From assembly GCA_937872715.1 (NCBI GenBank), contig CALMTJ010000462.1, positions 3,427-10,937 on the forward strand: a stretch of DNA of 7,511 bases. The letters are read 5' to 3'. Source of the stretch: an uncultured Methylobacteriaceae bacterium. GTDB taxonomy: Bacteria > Pseudomonadota > Alphaproteobacteria > Rhizobiales > Beijerinckiaceae. Position numbers and translations under genes: made by a program. The notes beneath the pieces are model-generated. The model saw only the letters and a list, made by a program, of their open reading frames with translations, did not search any database and had not been told where the DNA came from. This document shows positions 5,862 through 7,511 of the stretch, piece after piece (position 1 is the first letter of the stretch; every line of letters starts with the position of its first letter).

Positions 5862-5942
5862 GTGCCCGCTAACGTCACCGGACCGCGAGAGTTGTATCGT
5901 GCACGACCTGCCGAGCCTTCCGGAAGGACCAGGACGCGTCCG
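5862..5942. promoter_or_regulatory. Divergent intergenic region between DUF3572-dinB and divK-pleD
   Basis: These 81 bp separate two divergent transcription units and should carry both promoters. I see no convincing sigma-70-type boxes, no full CtrA site (TTAA-N7-TTAA) and no GANTC methylation site. It does contain a 12-bp perfect palindrome, CCTTCCGGAAGG (5916-5927), just upstream of the divK Shine-Dalgarno AGGA (5931-5934, 8 bases from the ATG). The palindrome could be an operator or could sequester the ribosome-binding region. Confidence 0.45.
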
Positions 5943-6314
5943 ATGAAGAAAACCGTGCTCATTGTCGAGGACAACGAGCTCAACATGAAGCTGTTCGCCG
6001 ATCTTCTCGAGGCGCACGGCTTCGCGACGCTCCGGACGGGCAACGGCCTGGACGCGATCGATCTCGCGCGGGCCCATCGCCCCGACCTGATCATCATGGA
6101 CATCCAGCTCCCGGAGGTGTCCGGGCTCGAAGTGACGCGCTGGATCAAGGAGGACCCGGAACTCCGGCCCATCCCGGTGATCGCGGTCACGGCCTTCGCC
6201 ATGAAAGGCGACGAGGAGCGCATCCGGGAGGGCGGCTGCGAAGCCTACCTGTCGAAGCCGATCTCCGTCGCCAAGTTCCTGGAGACGGTGCGGACCTACG
6301 TCAAAGCCGCCTGA
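5943..6314 (+). CDS. divK: DivK single-domain response regulator
   Basis: This 123-aa protein is a stand-alone receiver domain that closely resembles Caulobacter DivK. VLIVEDNELNMKLF opens it, with acidic pocket residues E9-D10, phospho-acceptor D53 (IIMDIQLPEVSG), T83 (AVTAFAMKGDEERIREGG) and K105 (YLSKPIS). No output domain follows, as expected. In Caulobacter and Rhizobiales, DivK is phosphorylated by DivJ and dephosphorylated by PleC, and works through DivL-CckA to lower CtrA activity, controlling division and polarity. The start is ATG 5943 with AGGA 8 bases upstream. It is followed after 15 bp by pleD, the usual arrangement in this group, so the two are very likely an operon. Confidence 0.97.
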   Translation: MKKTVLIVEDNELNMKLFADLLEAHGFATLRTGNGLDAIDLARAHRPDLIIMDIQLPEVSGLEVTRWIKEDPELRPIPVIAVTAFAMKGDEERIREGGCEAYLSKPISVAKFLETVRTYVKAA

Positions 6315-6329
6315 CGCCCGGAGCCGTCC

Positions 6330-7511
6330 ATGTCCGCCCGCGTTCTCGTCGTCGACGACATCTTCGCCAACGTGAAGCTGCTCGAGACGAAGCTTACCGC
6401 CGAGTATTTCGACGTCGTCACCGCGACCAACGGCCATGACGCGCTGGCCATCTGCGAGCAGGGGCTGTGCGACATCGTCCTCCTCGACGTCATGATGCCC
6501 GACCTCGACGGATTCGAGGTCTGCCGCCGGCTGAAGAGCGCCTCCGCGACCGCCCACCTGCCCGTGGTCCTCGTGACCGCTCTCGACCAGCCGAGCGACC
6601 GGCTTAAGGGGCTGGACAGCGGGGCCGACGACTTCCTGACGAAGCCCGTCGACGACATGGCGCTGATGGCCCGCGTCAGGAGCCTCGTGCGGCTGAAGGC
6701 CGTCACGGACGAGCTCCGCGCCCGCCTCATGGGGTCGCGCAGCTTCGGCCTCGCCGACCCCCTCGCGGCCGCGGTCTCCGAGACGGGCCAGAACGGCCAT
6801 ATCCTGCTCATCGACGACCGTCCGAGCTCCTACGAGCGCCTTTCCTCCGCGCTCTCGCAATACCACCGCGTCGAGATCGAGCCGGACCCTCATCACGGGA
6901 TGATCCGGGCGGCGGAAGGCGATTTCGACGTCGTGCTCGTGAGCCTCGGGCTCCAGGGCTTTGACGGGTTGCGGCTCTGCAGCCAGCTCCGCTCGCTCGA
7001 GCGGACGCGCGACGCTGCCATCGTCATGATCGCCGAGGTGGACGACCGTGCGCGGCTGCTTCGCGGCCTCGACATCGGCGCGCACGACTTCCTGGTCCGT
7101 CCGGTGGACCGGAACGAGCTCGTGGCCCGCATCCGGACGCAGGTCCGCCGCAAGCGCTTCGCGGCGCGGCTCCGCGACGGCCTTCAGGTCTCGATGGATG
7201 CGGCCGTGACGGACGGGCTGACCGGCCTGCACAACCGCCGCTATCTCGACGTCCACCTCGCCACCCTGTTCGACGACGCCGTCCGGCGCGGCAGCGCGCT
7301 CGCCGTGCTGCTGCTCGATGTCGACCGCTTCAAGTCGATCAACGACACCTACGGGCACGATGCCGGCGACGAGGTGCTCCGCGAGTTCTCCACCCGCGTG
7401 AGGTCCATGACGCGCGGCGTCGACCTCGTCGCCCGCTACGGCGGGGAGGAGGTCGTCGTCGTCATACCGGACGCAACCGTCGAGGAGGCCCGATTCGTGG
7501 CCGAGCGCATC
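6330..7511 (+). CDS. pleD: PleD response regulator / diguanylate cyclase (3' end outside window)
   Basis: 394 residues are visible; Caulobacter PleD is about 454, so roughly 60 are missing. Domain order is REC1-REC2-GGDEF. REC1 (1-120) has D9-D10, phospho-acceptor D53 (LLDVMMPDLDGFEVC), T83 and K105. REC2 (about 155-275) starts HILLIDDR (157-164) but has S205 where the phospho-Asp should be (VLVSLGLQGFDGL), so it is a pseudo-receiver adaptor as in Caulobacter PleD. The GGDEF domain starts near AVTDGLTGLHNRRY (292-305), with LLLDVDRFKSINDTYGHDAGDEVLREF next. It has the RxxD inhibitory c-di-GMP site R362-G-V-D365 and the active-site motif G371-G-E-E-V375, where the last residue is Val rather than the usual Phe. 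The enzyme joins two GTP into c-di-GMP after dimerising on phosphorylation. GGAG lies 6 bases before the ATG at 6330. It is downstream of divK by 15 bp. Confidence 0.96.
   Translation, partial: MSARVLVVDDIFANVKLLETKLTAEYFDVVTATNGHDALAICEQGLCDIVLLDVMMPDLDGFEVCRRLKSASATAHLPVVLVTALDQPSDRLKGLDSGADDFLTKPVDDMALMARVRSLVRLKAVTDELRARLMGSRSFGLADPLAAAVSETGQNGHILLIDDRPSSYERLSSALSQYHRVEIEPDPHHGMIRAAEGDFDVVLVSLGLQGFDGLRLCSQLRSLERTRDAAIVMIAEVDDRARLLRGLDIGAHDFLVRPVDRNELVARIRTQVRRKRFAARLRDGLQVSMDAAVTDGLTGLHNRRYLDVHLATLFDDAVRRGSALAVLLLDVDRFKSINDTYGHDAGDEVLREFSTRVRSMTRGVDLVARYGGEEVVVVIPDATVEEARFVAERI

Noticed and set aside
5862..5942. CtrA-type or sigma-70 promoter for divK
   Set aside because: No full TTAA-N7-TTAA and no convincing -35/-10 pair could be found by eye.
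5538..7358. 606-codon minus-strand open frame covering pleD and divK
   Set aside because: The part beyond 5861 is antisense to two well-supported genes and has no recognisable domain; only its last 107 codons (DUF3572) are real.

Overview
The window is a GC-rich stretch from an alphaproteobacterial chromosome, most likely of the order Hyphomicrobiales (Rhizobiales). A Methylobacterium-like organism is my best guess, by inference only. The main support is the adjacent divK-pleD pair of the Caulobacter/Rhizobiales cell-cycle system, an EipB-type (DUF1849) envelope protein, a DUF3572 protein, a DNA polymerase IV with an N-terminal zinc ribbon, and a structured intergenic repeat of a type common in Rhizobiales. 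Codon use favours G/C at third positions throughout. I saw no tRNA, rRNA, CRISPR array, insertion sequence or phage gene.

Layout from left to right. (1) 1-624, minus strand: the 5' part of a short-chain dehydrogenase/reductase gene cut by the window edge, preceded by a HIT-family nucleotide hydrolase/transferase gene. (2) 625-880: a non-coding gap holding a 121-bp palindromic repeat (690-810). (3) 881-3337, minus strand: a compact cluster ridA-like -> glycerophosphodiester phosphodiesterase (GDPD) -> FemAB/GNAT-like DUF482 protein. The first two overlap by an ATGA; the third follows after 52 bp. (4) 3338-3448: a divergent gap. (5) 3449-4276, plus strand: eipB, a secreted periplasmic envelope-integrity protein. 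(6) 4267-5861, minus strand: a DUF3572 gene followed by dinB, joined by a TGATG stop/start overlap. dinB converges on eipB and shares a 10-bp palindrome that contains both stop codons. (7) 5862-5942: a short divergent gap with a 12-bp palindrome. (8) 5943-7511, plus strand: divK and then pleD, which runs off the right edge.

How the genes work together. DivK and PleD are response regulators of the DivJ/PleC phosphorelay that controls polarity, cell division and the swarmer-to-sessile switch. PleD makes c-di-GMP when phosphorylated. They probably form one operon, with a 15-bp gap. DUF3572 and DinB are probably translationally coupled, which links an uncharacterised small protein to translesion synthesis. 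RidA, GDPD and DUF482 look like a housekeeping operon without one obvious shared pathway. Nothing here is clearly a new system. The points most worth checking are the non-canonical GGEEV active-site motif of PleD, the palindromic double-stop junction of eipB/dinB, the DUF3572-dinB coupling, and the odd end of the SDR reading frame at the left edge.
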